Shown piece by piece: positions 42,449 to 50,876 of a stretch of 64,000 bases of DNA. Below the pieces are notes generated by a model, which saw only the letters and a list, made by a program, of their open reading frames with translations, was not told the DNA's origin and made no database searches. The stretch is from assembly GCA_021208885.1 (NCBI GenBank), contig JAJOJF010000030.1, forward strand, positions 1 to 64,000, written 5' to 3'. The stretch comes from Burkholderiaceae bacterium. GTDB lineage: Bacteria > Pseudomonadota > Gammaproteobacteria > Burkholderiales > Burkholderiaceae_B. Within the stretch, counting starts at the first letter, position 1. Every line of letters begins with the position of its first letter. The translations under genes and the position numbers were made by a program.

Positions 42449-43699
42449 CTATTTATCGCTTTCAGTGTCAAGATCAGCGATAGACAAGATCTTCTTAACC
42501 TGGATGCCATCTGAGCCTACGAGCTTGGTCAGTTCAAGTAGCTTGCTTTCGGTGATTACCTCGCGCCGATAGGCCTCGAGTGCGAGGCTTAAAAAGCGTG
42601 AGCGAAACTCAAGAGGCGAATCGGTTTTCTGTTTTTGTTTGCCATTTTCGTCGGTTGACAAAAATGCCGCCATTTGTTTGCCCACGCCCGACAGTTCGAG
42701 TTGTTGCAGGGACTCTAGTTGGGGCTGTGTAATTAGCCTAAGATTTTTTAGCCGGTATAGCATTGCAGGCCTGCTGACGCTAAAGTGGTGGGCCAGCAAA
42801 ACTAGGTCATGGATTTTTATGGCTTGGCTACCTGATGCTAGCCTTTGATCGATGCATAGTGCCTCGTGCTCATCATAAACTGCAAACTGTGCTCGAGTTG
42901 GGCATCCTTTGCCTAATCGATGCACGTATTGCTCGACACCATCTTTTGGCATTAGGAACTCAGCCGCAAACGAGTTTGCCCGGATTTCCAGAAAGTCGGT
43001 TCGATTGTCCTGGTAACTGACGGATGCTGGTGATTGTTGATCAATCAGGGCGTGGGCGTATTCGTGCGCAATTGAAAACCGACGACGTAACCACGGATGC
43101 ACTTGATTGATAACGATGAATGAGCCCATGGTGCGGTTCCATAGCTTCAAGCCAGATACTTTGTCAGGCAATGGCAAAATGCCAATACGCAAGCCCTGTG
43201 ACTCGAGCAGCAGCATGAGGTCACCGATGGGATGGTCACCAAGTCCTAGGCGTTTCCTTTCAGCGGTGGCCACTGCGGCGCCTTGCTCAATTGCTTGCCA
43301 TCGCGTTTGTGGGCTATCGAACTGATAGTAAGCCGCATGTAGAGGTGGGCGATCGATATTCAGGAGCCTCTCCAGGGTTGCAAGTGCATGGCCAATTTCC
43401 ACACAGTTTTGCAATGCGCGCGACAGTTGCTTGTCTCGGCTGAGTTCTCGGTGTGCCCGGAAAAGGACTTTCAGGCTGTCCTCGTGCTCGTGATCATCCT
43501 GAAAGAATGACTTTAGATCCCGACAAAGAGTTCTGGCGATTGCTTCGAGTTCCGTGCTTGATACGGTTCTGTTGCCAAGCTCGATCTGGCTGATAGCAAC
43601 CCTTGATAGGTTAATGGCTCTGCCAAGCACTGCTTGAGTCATGTTCATGCTCTCGCGGGCAGCTCGTATTCGATTGCCAAGAGTTTGCTGATCATTCAT
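42449..43699 (-). CDS. HTH (Xre) and ImmA/IrrE metallopeptidase fusion
   Basis: 416 residues. An Xre helix-turn-helix at about 8-62 (NRIRAARESMNMTQAVLGRAINLSRVAISQIELGNRTV by position), a middle region, and an ImmA/IrrE-type zinc peptidase at about 170-270 with RRFSIAHEYAHALID (HExxH-like; His-Glu-Tyr-Ala-His) and EIRANSFAAEFLMP as third-ligand region. The C-terminal 140 residues contain another HTH-like segment (LAHHFSVSRPAMLYRLKNL). Typical of COG2856 regulators that cleave a repressor or act as antitoxin. The PIN gene follows 17 bp after. An operator-like palindrome precedes it. Confidence 0.82.
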   Translation of the reverse strand: MNDQQTLGNRIRAARESMNMTQAVLGRAINLSRVAISQIELGNRTVSSTELEAIARTLCRDLKSFFQDDHEHEDSLKVLFRAHRELSRDKQLSRALQNCVEIGHALATLERLLNIDRPPLHAAYYQFDSPQTRWQAIEQGAAVATAERKRLGLGDHPIGDLMLLLESQGLRIGILPLPDKVSGLKLWNRTMGSFIVINQVHPWLRRRFSIAHEYAHALIDQQSPASVSYQDNRTDFLEIRANSFAAEFLMPKDGVEQYVHRLGKGCPTRAQFAVYDEHEALCIDQRLASGSQAIKIHDLVLLAHHFSVSRPAMLYRLKNLRLITQPQLESLQQLELSGVGKQMAAFLSTDENGKQKQKTDSPLEFRSRFLSLALEAYRREVITESKLLELTKLVGSDGIQVKKILSIADLDTESDK

Positions 43700-43742
43700 T
43701 GATTAACTAAAATTACAAATATGTATAAAAACGGATATATTA

Positions 43743-43757
43743 GATAGAAATTCTATC
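43743..43757. promoter_or_regulatory. Palindrome upstream of the HTH-ImmA/IrrE gene
   Basis: GATAGAA-A-TTCTATC, perfect 7-bp arms, 44 bp upstream of the start at 43699 in an AT-rich stretch. The distance suits a promoter-overlapping operator for autoregulation by the HTH protein. Confidence 0.55.
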
Positions 43758-43886
43758 ATCTATAGAAAGGATTCGGATCAAAAAGGCTCGCACTCGAGCT
43801 GCCAGAAGAGCCCATTGCAAAGTGGTTGTAGACTTTTGGGCATGATGCGCTTGTCTATCAATCGCAAATGTTTGTAAGGTGCCACT

Positions 43887-44312
43887 TTGAACAAAACCAT
43901 CATCTTCCCGGTTCAGGTGTAGTTCGATGACTGCGATCCCGCAGGCATTGTGTTCTTTGCCAATTATTCTCGCTGGATGGATGCCGCTTCGCATCATTAC
44001 TTCGTTCAGTGCGGCTTGCCACGCTGGCGCGATATGGAAGCTTTGCCCGGCTGCGTTGGCGCACCGATGCTTGAGTTGCATGCCAAGTATCACAACCCAG
44101 CGACATTTGGCGACGTGCTGGACGTGCACACCACGGTTGAACAGTGGCGCGGCAAGGTGTTAGTTCACACCCACCGCATCATGCGCGATGATGTGCTCAT
44201 CTGCGAAGGCCGTGAAACCCGCGCACTGTGCGTAAAAAACGGCGAGGGTAAGATCAAGGCAGTCACGATCCCCGAGTTCGTGAAGGCTGCCTGTCATTCG
44301 GGCCAACCGTAA
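43887..44312 (+). pseudogene. 4-hydroxybenzoyl-CoA thioesterase-family gene with amber codon
   Basis: Starting at TTG 43887 (AAGGTG upstream) the frame gives a few residues ending FPVQV, then TAG (43920-43922), then FDDCDPAGIVFFANYSRWMDAA, which is the standard hot-dog active-site region of acyl-CoA thioesterases with the catalytic Asp. The amber sits inside the conserved V-x-F-x-D-C-D motif, where CAG to TAG would be one change. The remaining 120 residues to 44312 are intact. A GTG at 43950 could re-start translation, but the product would lack the catalytic Asp segment. Nothing around indicates a substrate. Confidence 0.7.
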
Positions 44313-44370
44313 ATCCTTGATGCACTGTGACAGTCCATCAGCCGGGTAAATCGTAATGGGTAGCTTAACC

Positions 44371-44400
44371 TTGCCTTTCGGAATACTATCTTTATATGAT
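44371..44400 (+). promoter_or_regulatory. Sigma70-like promoter of the autotransporter
   Basis: TTGCCT (44371-44376), an 18-bp spacer and TATGAT (44395-44400), 17 bp before the ATG at 44418. The -10 differs from consensus at one base, the -35 at two. Confidence 0.4.
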
Positions 44401-44417
44401 CTGTTTAGGGGACGGTC

Positions 44418-47400
44418 ATGCAAAGCTTATTGGCTCCTCGGGCAGGGAAGACTGGCTTTACTGGGCAATTTCATCGCCTGTTCGAGATCGCTCGCCCCGC
44501 TACGACCCAGTTATTGTTGTTTGGTCTGCTTAGCCTGTCCGTGGGTCCCGGAGTTTGGGCGCAGTCACTGGCGGCCACACCCGAATCCTTTCGCACACCC
44601 GAGTTCAATGCCAGTTGGGGCCTGGGTGTTATCAGAGCCGAATATGCCTACTCGATGGGCTACACAGGTGCAGGCATTAAGCTTGGCATTGCTGATGGCG
44701 CATTTCAGTTTACTCACCCCGAGTTTGCTGGCCGGGTTTACTTCCCTGGCGTGTTTCCAGAGTTTCCCCTGCCGAATTTGCCCGTGCCGGATCACGGTAC
44801 CCACGTGATGGGTCTGGCTGCTGCTGCACGCAACAACGCAGGGATGATGGGTGTAGCGTTTAACGCTGAACTCGCTGGTGTCATTGCCGTCAATGATGAG
44901 CAGGGCTACCCGCCTCCCGGTGATTGGGCCGGTGAGTTAGTACAGGCAGCCGTGTCTGTGATGAATGGCAGTTTTGGGCCTGACGCCTACCCGCAGCCTT
45001 ATCTGGAAGACGGGTCGGTCAACCCATATTATGAACCGTATCGAAACATGGGCTTTCAGGTTCTCAGCAAAGCCTCTGTTGCTCAAGATCTTGACTCAAT
45101 TAAGCGTCTAAGCGCAGCTGATGTGGTGATAGTGTTTGCTGCAGGCAATGACTATCATAACCAGCCGACTGCCAGCTTGAGTCCTTCGGGCATCGGCATG
45201 ATCCCATTGATTACCCCGTCGAGGACCAACGCACTGCAACCAGACTGTGACCTCGATGCAGTTGGCTTGTATTGTTTTTTGGATGAGAGTGACCCTGACC
45301 TTGATCCGAACAACCCAGAGACGTGGGCTTTTGAGCCAGTCTCCAATGTCAATACGATTGATGGCAATGCCTATGCCGGGGCTTTGATTGCAGTGGTAGC
45401 TCTTGATCAACAAAACGACATTGCTGAGTTCAGCAACCGATGCGGTGATGCAGCCGATTGGTGTATCGCTGCACCTGGCGTTGACCTCCTGTCTTCAGTG
45501 CCGATGAATACTTATGGCAACATGTCAGGCACTTCAATGGCCTCTCCGTTGGTAGCTGGCTCAGCTGCAGTTGTTCGCCAAGCCTTCCCGTACATGACAG
45601 CACGGCAGATCATTGAAGTCATTCTTACCACTGCCACTGACTTTGGTGATGTCTCAATCTACGGCCACGGGCTGTTAAATCTCGAGCGTGCCGTTCGTGG
45701 TCCGATCGAGTTTGGTCACCTGTCCTTGATTGGTGGTGATTCGATTTTTGCGCCGATCTTTGCGGTTGATACTCAGGGCTACGACTCGGTGTGGAGCAAC
45801 GACATCTCTGGCAGTGGCGGGTTTAGCAAAGCGGGTGAGGGGATCTTGACACTGACAGGCACCAATGCCTACACGGGAACCACGACGATTATCGGCGGGG
45901 TCCTGCGGGTCAATGGCTCGATAGTGGATTCGGATCTTACCGTCGAGTCAGGCGGCACGTTGCAGGGCACAGGCACGGTGGGTGATACGTTGATCCGAGG
46001 TACATTGGCGCCTGGCAATTCAGTGGGTACCTTGACTGTTGCTGGCGATTTGCTGCTCGATGACGGTTCTACCTATTTCTTTGAAATCGACGCTGAACAA
46101 AATGCCGATTTTTTGGTGGTGGTTGGTGAGGCCCGGATTGACTCTGGGGCGACATTTGAACTGTCTTCTGAGGACGGGGTGTATCTGGATCAGATGTACC
46201 CGATGATTAGGGCAGGTACGCTGACTGGGACCTTCGAAAGTCTTCGTACCGATTACACCTTTATCGATTTGAACTTTATTGCCGACACCATCGGCGGCAG
46301 CACTGAACTCGGGATGGTGGCTGAACGCAACACGGTGCCGATGGCTGCGTTTGCGCAGACGAACAACCAGCGGGCGGTGGCCAATGCGATTGAGGCGCAA
46401 AGCGGGTTGGCTGAGCCGTATAACGATGTGATTCTGAACGATGATCCGAGTCAACTGCCGGGGTGGTACCAGGATTGGTCAGGCGAGATCTACAGTGCCA
46501 ATCAAGCGGCGTTGATCTACAACAGCCGGCTGCTGGCGCAAGTGGTGAACTGGCGCCTGGAGGATAGCTGGCTAGAAGCCACGCAGTCCACCCGACTGCA
46601 GCAAGTGGGACAAACGAACCAGGACACCACCGTCTGGATTCAAGCCTATGGCAACTGGGATAAGTTCAGCGCGAACGCCAATGCGCAGAAGGCGAGTGCG
46701 AATAATGCCGGGTTTATTCTGGGTATCGATCGCCGGGTCTCACCGAACTTTCGCTTGGGCGCTGGCTTCTCAGCCAGTTTCACCAATACGTCAGTGGCAT
46801 CGAGTAGCGCTGGCACCAGTGGGTATCATGTGATGCTGTACGGTACATACAGCCAAGACAAGGTACGCCTGAATGCAGGCGCGGTGCAGTCGTGGTACAC
46901 GGCTCAAGTGAACCGGACGCTGCCGCTTGATGACGCAGGCAATGCCAGTGGCACGGTGGCCTCGCGCTCGACACAGCTCTTTGCGGACCTGAGCAGCCCG
47001 ATCACGATCAACCAACAAGAAGGCCAGCACACTACTATCTCACCATTCGGCCAGGTGAGCCAGATTTGGTTGCACACCTCAAACTTTGGCGAGACGGGGG
47101 CACAAGCGAGGCTCACGGGCCAGGCCACTAACGCCAGCACCGGGTTTGGCACCTTGGGGGCGAGGCTGAGTCACCAGTGGCAAAGCGATCAAACCAATTG
47201 GCAGGCAAGTCTGTCGGTGGGTTGGCAGCGGGCGTGGGGAGACTTGTCGCCAACGACCACACTGGCGTTTGCCACGGGTCCAGACTTTACCGTCTCGTCA
47301 GCGGCGATTGCCAGGGACTCAGCAGTCATTGAAGTGGGCATTGGAGCGAGTCTTGGGCTCTCGAGCCGCTTTAACCTGGTGTACTCGGCAACCCTTGCCA

Positions 47401-47450
47401 ATCAATCGAACAGCCAAATGCTGCAGGCACAGTTGCAGTGGTGGTTCTAG
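44418..47450 (+). CDS. Subtilisin-type serine protease autotransporter
   Basis: 1010 residues. Extended signal peptide (cleavage near VWAQS, residue 50). S8 subtilase domain with Asp93 (GIADGAF), His126 (DHGTHVMG) and Ser at about 373 (GTSMASPLVAG), all three present. Residues about 460-640 contain a PATR-type passenger motif (GEGILTLTGTNAYTGTTTIIGG) and beta-helix repeats. The last 270-280 residues are the translocator beta-barrel ending in an aromatic (LQWWF). The protease domain is carried to the cell surface through its own barrel. Ordinary length for the class, single gene. Confidence 0.92.
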   Translation: MQSLLAPRAGKTGFTGQFHRLFEIARPATTQLLLFGLLSLSVGPGVWAQSLAATPESFRTPEFNASWGLGVIRAEYAYSMGYTGAGIKLGIADGAFQFTHPEFAGRVYFPGVFPEFPLPNLPVPDHGTHVMGLAAAARNNAGMMGVAFNAELAGVIAVNDEQGYPPPGDWAGELVQAAVSVMNGSFGPDAYPQPYLEDGSVNPYYEPYRNMGFQVLSKASVAQDLDSIKRLSAADVVIVFAAGNDYHNQPTASLSPSGIGMIPLITPSRTNALQPDCDLDAVGLYCFLDESDPDLDPNNPETWAFEPVSNVNTIDGNAYAGALIAVVALDQQNDIAEFSNRCGDAADWCIAAPGVDLLSSVPMNTYGNMSGTSMASPLVAGSAAVVRQAFPYMTARQIIEVILTTATDFGDVSIYGHGLLNLERAVRGPIEFGHLSLIGGDSIFAPIFAVDTQGYDSVWSNDISGSGGFSKAGEGILTLTGTNAYTGTTTIIGGVLRVNGSIVDSDLTVESGGTLQGTGTVGDTLIRGTLAPGNSVGTLTVAGDLLLDDGSTYFFEIDAEQNADFLVVVGEARIDSGATFELSSEDGVYLDQMYPMIRAGTLTGTFESLRTDYTFIDLNFIADTIGGSTELGMVAERNTVPMAAFAQTNNQRAVANAIEAQSGLAEPYNDVILNDDPSQLPGWYQDWSGEIYSANQAALIYNSRLLAQVVNWRLEDSWLEATQSTRLQQVGQTNQDTTVWIQAYGNWDKFSANANAQKASANNAGFILGIDRRVSPNFRLGAGFSASFTNTSVASSSAGTSGYHVMLYGTYSQDKVRLNAGAVQSWYTAQVNRTLPLDDAGNASGTVASRSTQLFADLSSPITINQQEGQHTTISPFGQVSQIWLHTSNFGETGAQARLTGQATNASTGFGTLGARLSHQWQSDQTNWQASLSVGWQRAWGDLSPTTTLAFATGPDFTVSSAAIARDSAVIEVGIGASLGLSSRFNLVYSATLANQSNSQMLQAQLQWWF

Positions 47451-47505
47451 GTGGGAGTGATGGGTGTGACGGCTGGTCTTGGCAGGCTTCTGAGTTGAGA
47501 GCTGC

Positions 47506-47904
47506 TTAAGCACGCAGCGCCAATTCGGCAATAAGACCTGAACGAGTGGTGCCCTGAGCTTTGGCTGTTTTATCGAGTTTGGCAAGTATCCGCTTCGGTA
47601 GTGTGATGTTGACTCGCTCGATGGCGTTGGACAACAGGGCTGGATCGATCTCGACAAGTGCCCAAACCCAGCCTTTGCACTCACGTTTTTTTTGGAGGTC
47701 AGCGATATTGCTTGGGTGGGGAATCGCTTCATTGCGATCCAAGGCGGTTTCAATCCAAAGCTCGATCGCCTCTTTGGCAAGCTCGATGGCTTGATCAATG
47801 CTGTCGTCCGCAGCAGAAAAGCAGCCGGGCAGGTCGGGCACGACAACGCTGAAGGCGCGGGTTTTAGTGCCGGGTTTGATGGCAATTGGATATCTGAAAG
47901 TCAT
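47506..47904 (-). CDS. hicB: HicB-type antitoxin, orphan
   Basis: 132 residues. N-terminal HicB fold (YPIAIKPGTKTRAFSVVVPDLPGCFSAADDSIDQAIELAKEAI by position 5-47) and a C-terminal ribbon-helix-helix (RVNITLPKRILAKLDKTAKAQGTTRSGLIAELAL). HicB antitoxins neutralise HicA, a small double-stranded-RNA-binding-like mRNase. I looked for a HicA gene (GSHHxF, PHP/GT motifs) on both sides and saw none in 47905-48090 or after 47505. Either the toxin is lost or this is a HicB-like regulator. Confidence 0.8.
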   Translation of the reverse strand: MTFRYPIAIKPGTKTRAFSVVVPDLPGCFSAADDSIDQAIELAKEAIELWIETALDRNEAIPHPSNIADLQKKRECKGWVWALVEIDPALLSNAIERVNITLPKRILAKLDKTAKAQGTTRSGLIAELALRA

Positions 47905-48092
47905 GCTACTTGTTTGGTGTGTAAAAAAGGTGCTGATGTTAATCCAGAATGCCAGGCAGTGCGACTGTGCGAGCCTAACAGAAACCCGAATGCAGCTGTA
48001 TTGCGCGTTCTGTAGCGTCTATTTCGATTGATGTTGCTAACTGTTAAAACCTCTCAAACCAAGATTCGAGCTGAAGCCGTAAACTGCAATGC

Positions 48093-49946
48093 ATGACAAC
48101 TTCCGCATCAAAACCTACTTACAAATCCAAGCCCGATCCTGGACGTAAAACCGCTAAGTCATTGGGCAGTCTCACGCGCTGGTGGAGAGACTATCGGGTG
48201 TTCTCGCGCTACCGCGGGCAGTGGTTGCTAGCGTTTGTGTTTTTGTTGTTGGCTGCTAGTGCAACACTGGCCGTGCCACTGGCGTTTCGTGGGCTGATTG
48301 ACACCGGCCTTGCGAGCCCGGCGATTAATCAGAAGTTTCTCGATCTATTGATGGTGGCTGTCGTCTTGGCGCTTTCGACTGCTGCGCGGTTTTACGTCAT
48401 GTCATGGTTGGGTGAGCGTATCGTGGCAGACATTCGCAAGCAGGTGTTTGACAACGTTTTGCGTCAAAGCCCGGCGTATTTTGAAACGCTGCAAACCGGG
48501 GAAGTGCTGTCGCGATTGACTAGTGACACCACGCTGGTGCAAACCTTGGTGGGGTCAAGCATTTCGATTGCATTGCGTAGTGCGGTATTACTCATTGGCG
48601 GTATTGTGATGATGCTCATCACCAGTGCCTGGTTGGCCAGCGTGATGATTGTGTTGTTGCTGTTGGTTGTTCTGCCACTGTGGGCCATGGGCCGCTATGT
48701 GCGCAAGCTTTCGCGAACCAGCCAGGACAAAGTGGCGGACACCAGTGCCATGGCAGGTGAAGTGTTAAACGCCATCACCACGGTGCAAGCCTTTGTGCGT
48801 GAGCCTTATGAAGCCAAACGTTATGGCGTGGCAGTCGAAGCCGCTTTTGCTCAAGCTAAAAAACGCACGGCTTTGCGCTCGGCGCTAGCAGCAGTCACCA
48901 TCGTGATGGCATTCTCGGTGATGGTGTTTGTGCTGTGGATGGGTGCACGTGATGTCGCAAGCGGCCAGATGTCGGTCGGTGACTTAACGCAGTTTGTGCT
49001 CTATGCCGTACTGATTGCTGGTTCCATTGGTGCTTTGTCAGAGACTTGGGGTGATTTGCAACGGGCTGCTGGTGCGACAGAAAGACTCGTTGAACTGATG
49101 CAGGTCGAGCCTGTAATCGGCACGAGCAGTAGGACCGATCGAGCGACTGGGAACACTACAACTGCTACAACCGATGCCATCAATGAGTCATCTTTGCCAG
49201 CCATCACCTTTGCCGATGTTTCGTTTGCGTATCCATCCCAGTCTGAAGGATTAACGCTAGAGCGTTTAAGTTTTAGTGTGCCAGTTGGTGCGCGATATGC
49301 CTTGGTGGGGCCTTCGGGTGCTGGCAAGAGCACGCTCTTTGCCTTGTTATTGCGGTTTTATCAGCCGCAAAGTGGACAGATTGAGGTTTTTGGTCGCAGC
49401 GTGGCTGACTGGCCTGTGGATCAACTGCGCGGACAAATCGGCGTGGTCTCACAAGAGCCGGTGATATTTGCGGCCAGCGCCATGGAGAACATTCGCTATG
49501 GCAGGTTAGATGCCACGGATGAAGAAGTGATTCAAGCTGCTAAGTCAGCGCACGCCCACGGTTTTATTTCGGCGTTGCCGCAAGGCTATGACAGTTTCTT
49601 GGGTGAACGTGGCGTGCGCTTGTCCGGCGGCCAAAAGCAACGCATCTCCATTGCACGGGCGATTCTGAAGAATCCGCCTATTCTTCTGTTGGATGAAGCC
49701 ACCAGTGCACTCGATGCTGAGTCTGAGCGTGAAGTGCAACTTGCCTTGGAGTCTGTGTTGCCTGGAAGGACGTCGTTGACCATTGCCCACCGATTGGCCA
49801 CGGTGCTTAGCGCTGACCGGATTCTGGTGCTTGATGCGGGCAGGTTGCTTGAACAAGGCACGCACCAGGAGCTGATGGTATTGGGTGGTGATGAGGCTGG
49901 GCAAAGCGGGTTGTATGCTCGGCTAGCCAAGCTGCAGTTTGCTTAG
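48093..49946 (+). CDS. MsbA-like ABC exporter (permease-ATPase fusion)
   Basis: 617 residues: six-helix exporter domain (about 40-330, VPLAFRGLIDTGL, GEVLSRLTSDTTLVQTLVGSS) fused to one ABC ATPase with Walker A GPSGAGKST, Q-loop, signature LSGGQKQRISIARAIL, Walker B ILLLDEATSALD and H-loop TIAHRLATV. Works as a homodimer in the inner membrane; MsbA/LmrA-type lipid or drug export is plausible, substrate unproven. A Thr/Asp/Ala-rich linker of about 20 residues lies between the domains. Its 3' end overlaps higA by 24 bp, tail to tail. Confidence 0.9.
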   Translation: MTTSASKPTYKSKPDPGRKTAKSLGSLTRWWRDYRVFSRYRGQWLLAFVFLLLAASATLAVPLAFRGLIDTGLASPAINQKFLDLLMVAVVLALSTAARFYVMSWLGERIVADIRKQVFDNVLRQSPAYFETLQTGEVLSRLTSDTTLVQTLVGSSISIALRSAVLLIGGIVMMLITSAWLASVMIVLLLLVVLPLWAMGRYVRKLSRTSQDKVADTSAMAGEVLNAITTVQAFVREPYEAKRYGVAVEAAFAQAKKRTALRSALAAVTIVMAFSVMVFVLWMGARDVASGQMSVGDLTQFVLYAVLIAGSIGALSETWGDLQRAAGATERLVELMQVEPVIGTSSRTDRATGNTTTATTDAINESSLPAITFADVSFAYPSQSEGLTLERLSFSVPVGARYALVGPSGAGKSTLFALLLRFYQPQSGQIEVFGRSVADWPVDQLRGQIGVVSQEPVIFAASAMENIRYGRLDATDEEVIQAAKSAHAHGFISALPQGYDSFLGERGVRLSGGQKQRISIARAILKNPPILLLDEATSALDAESEREVQLALESVLPGRTSLTIAHRLATVLSADRILVLDAGRLLEQGTHQELMVLGGDEAGQSGLYARLAKLQFA

Positions 49947-50396
49947 GGTGTGGCTAGCCAATGTGTGATAGCAAAGGTGGTGCTCCCAGTGAAGGCACTG
50001 TGGAACTAGGGAGTTTACTGATGGTAGATCGATCGCGGTTATCCAAATCAGTGCTTGTGCTGGTATCCCCAATTCTGAACTTAGCTTCCTGATCATTTGC
50101 AAGGTGAGCGGACGCTTGCGATTTAATACCTCATACACACGATTGCTTCGACCAATCATCGGCTCTAGATCTTTAATGGTTAAACCGCCTTGCTCCATGC
50201 GAAATTTGATAGCTTCTACAGGGTCTGCAGCGTCAATTTTAAAATGCTTGGCCTCATACGCTTGTATCAGCGTCACAAGTACATCGAGGCGGTCTCCGTC
50301 TGGTGTGTTGATTGCTGGGTCGATGTCAATCAGCGCTGATACCTGTGTGAGTGCAGCCTTGTAGTCAGCCTTGGTTCGGATTGGCTTGATTTCCAT
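49923..50396 (-). CDS. higA: HigA-type antitoxin
   Basis: 157 residues from ATG 50396 (AAAGGAAAAG upstream). HigA signature: IKPIRTKADYKAALTQVSALID, RLDVLVTLIQAYEAKHFKID, FRMEQGGLTIKDLEPMIGRSNRVYEVLNRKRPLTLQMIRKL (by position 66-107), with the HTH in the last part. Up to LGIPAQALI the protein is canonical; the 40-residue tail afterwards is not typical and overlaps the ABC gene, so the original stop may have been lost by mutation. Follows the toxin-like gene by 17 bp, toxin first, as in higBA. Confidence 0.8.
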   Translation of the reverse strand: MEIKPIRTKADYKAALTQVSALIDIDPAINTPDGDRLDVLVTLIQAYEAKHFKIDAADPVEAIKFRMEQGGLTIKDLEPMIGRSNRVYEVLNRKRPLTLQMIRKLSSELGIPAQALIWITAIDLPSVNSLVPQCLHWEHHLCYHTLASHTLSKLQLG

Positions 50397-50413
50397 GAGT
50401 ATCTTTTCCTTGG

Positions 50414-50629
50414 TTAACCATGATCGACCGTTTGTGCATCTACACGACCATACTGTTGATGCGTGCCAACAAATTTCACGTAGACGACTTGCAACTTGTA
50501 CGCGATGCTTACAACTAAACGGTATTCGTTGCCTTTAATATGAAAGACGACCCGTCTGTTTTTAAGAACGCTAGCACTTGCATAGCTTCGTTTGATATCA
50601 GCAGGTTGTTGCCAGTGCGCGTTGATCAC
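50414..50629 (-). pseudogene. higB: HigB-type toxin, N-terminally truncated
   Basis: 72 codons from GTG 50629: WQQPADIKRSYASASVLKNRRVVFHIKGNEYRLVV and IAYKLQVVYVKFVGTHQQYGRVDAQTVD are the HigB (RelE-fold mRNase) core from its second helix to the end (positions 6-70). HigB normally has about 28 residues more in front. In the same frame, TAG lies two codons before the GTG, and the text before that (KLDRTI, stop, EVINAHW) can be aligned to the missing helix with one stop codon. So the toxin is probably inactive or weak; the antitoxin is kept. Confidence 0.65.
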
Positions 50630-50876
50630 CTCCTAGATTGTCCGATCCAACTTGTCATTGGACGCAGGCTCTTGCTGATTGGGCGCTGTGCTGTTGTCGA
50701 GCCGACGCCGTCTAAAGTGCAACTATCCCATCGGAGGCAACATGAACTCTGGTAATGTTTCAAGCAACATTTAGCCTTAACCTACGCCGGCTGTTTGAAT
50801 TGAATCGGGGGACTGAGACTTGTTGATATCTCAGACATCTATCGCACGGATCTTTGTTGCGTGTTCTGCTTTTGCC

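Noticed and set aside
50624-50634. GATCACCTCCT, identical to the 3' end of 16S rRNA (anti-Shine-Dalgarno region)
   Set aside because: Only 11 bp match, with no flanking rRNA similarity; on the other strand it is a Shine-Dalgarno-like string without a start at proper spacing. Coincidence.
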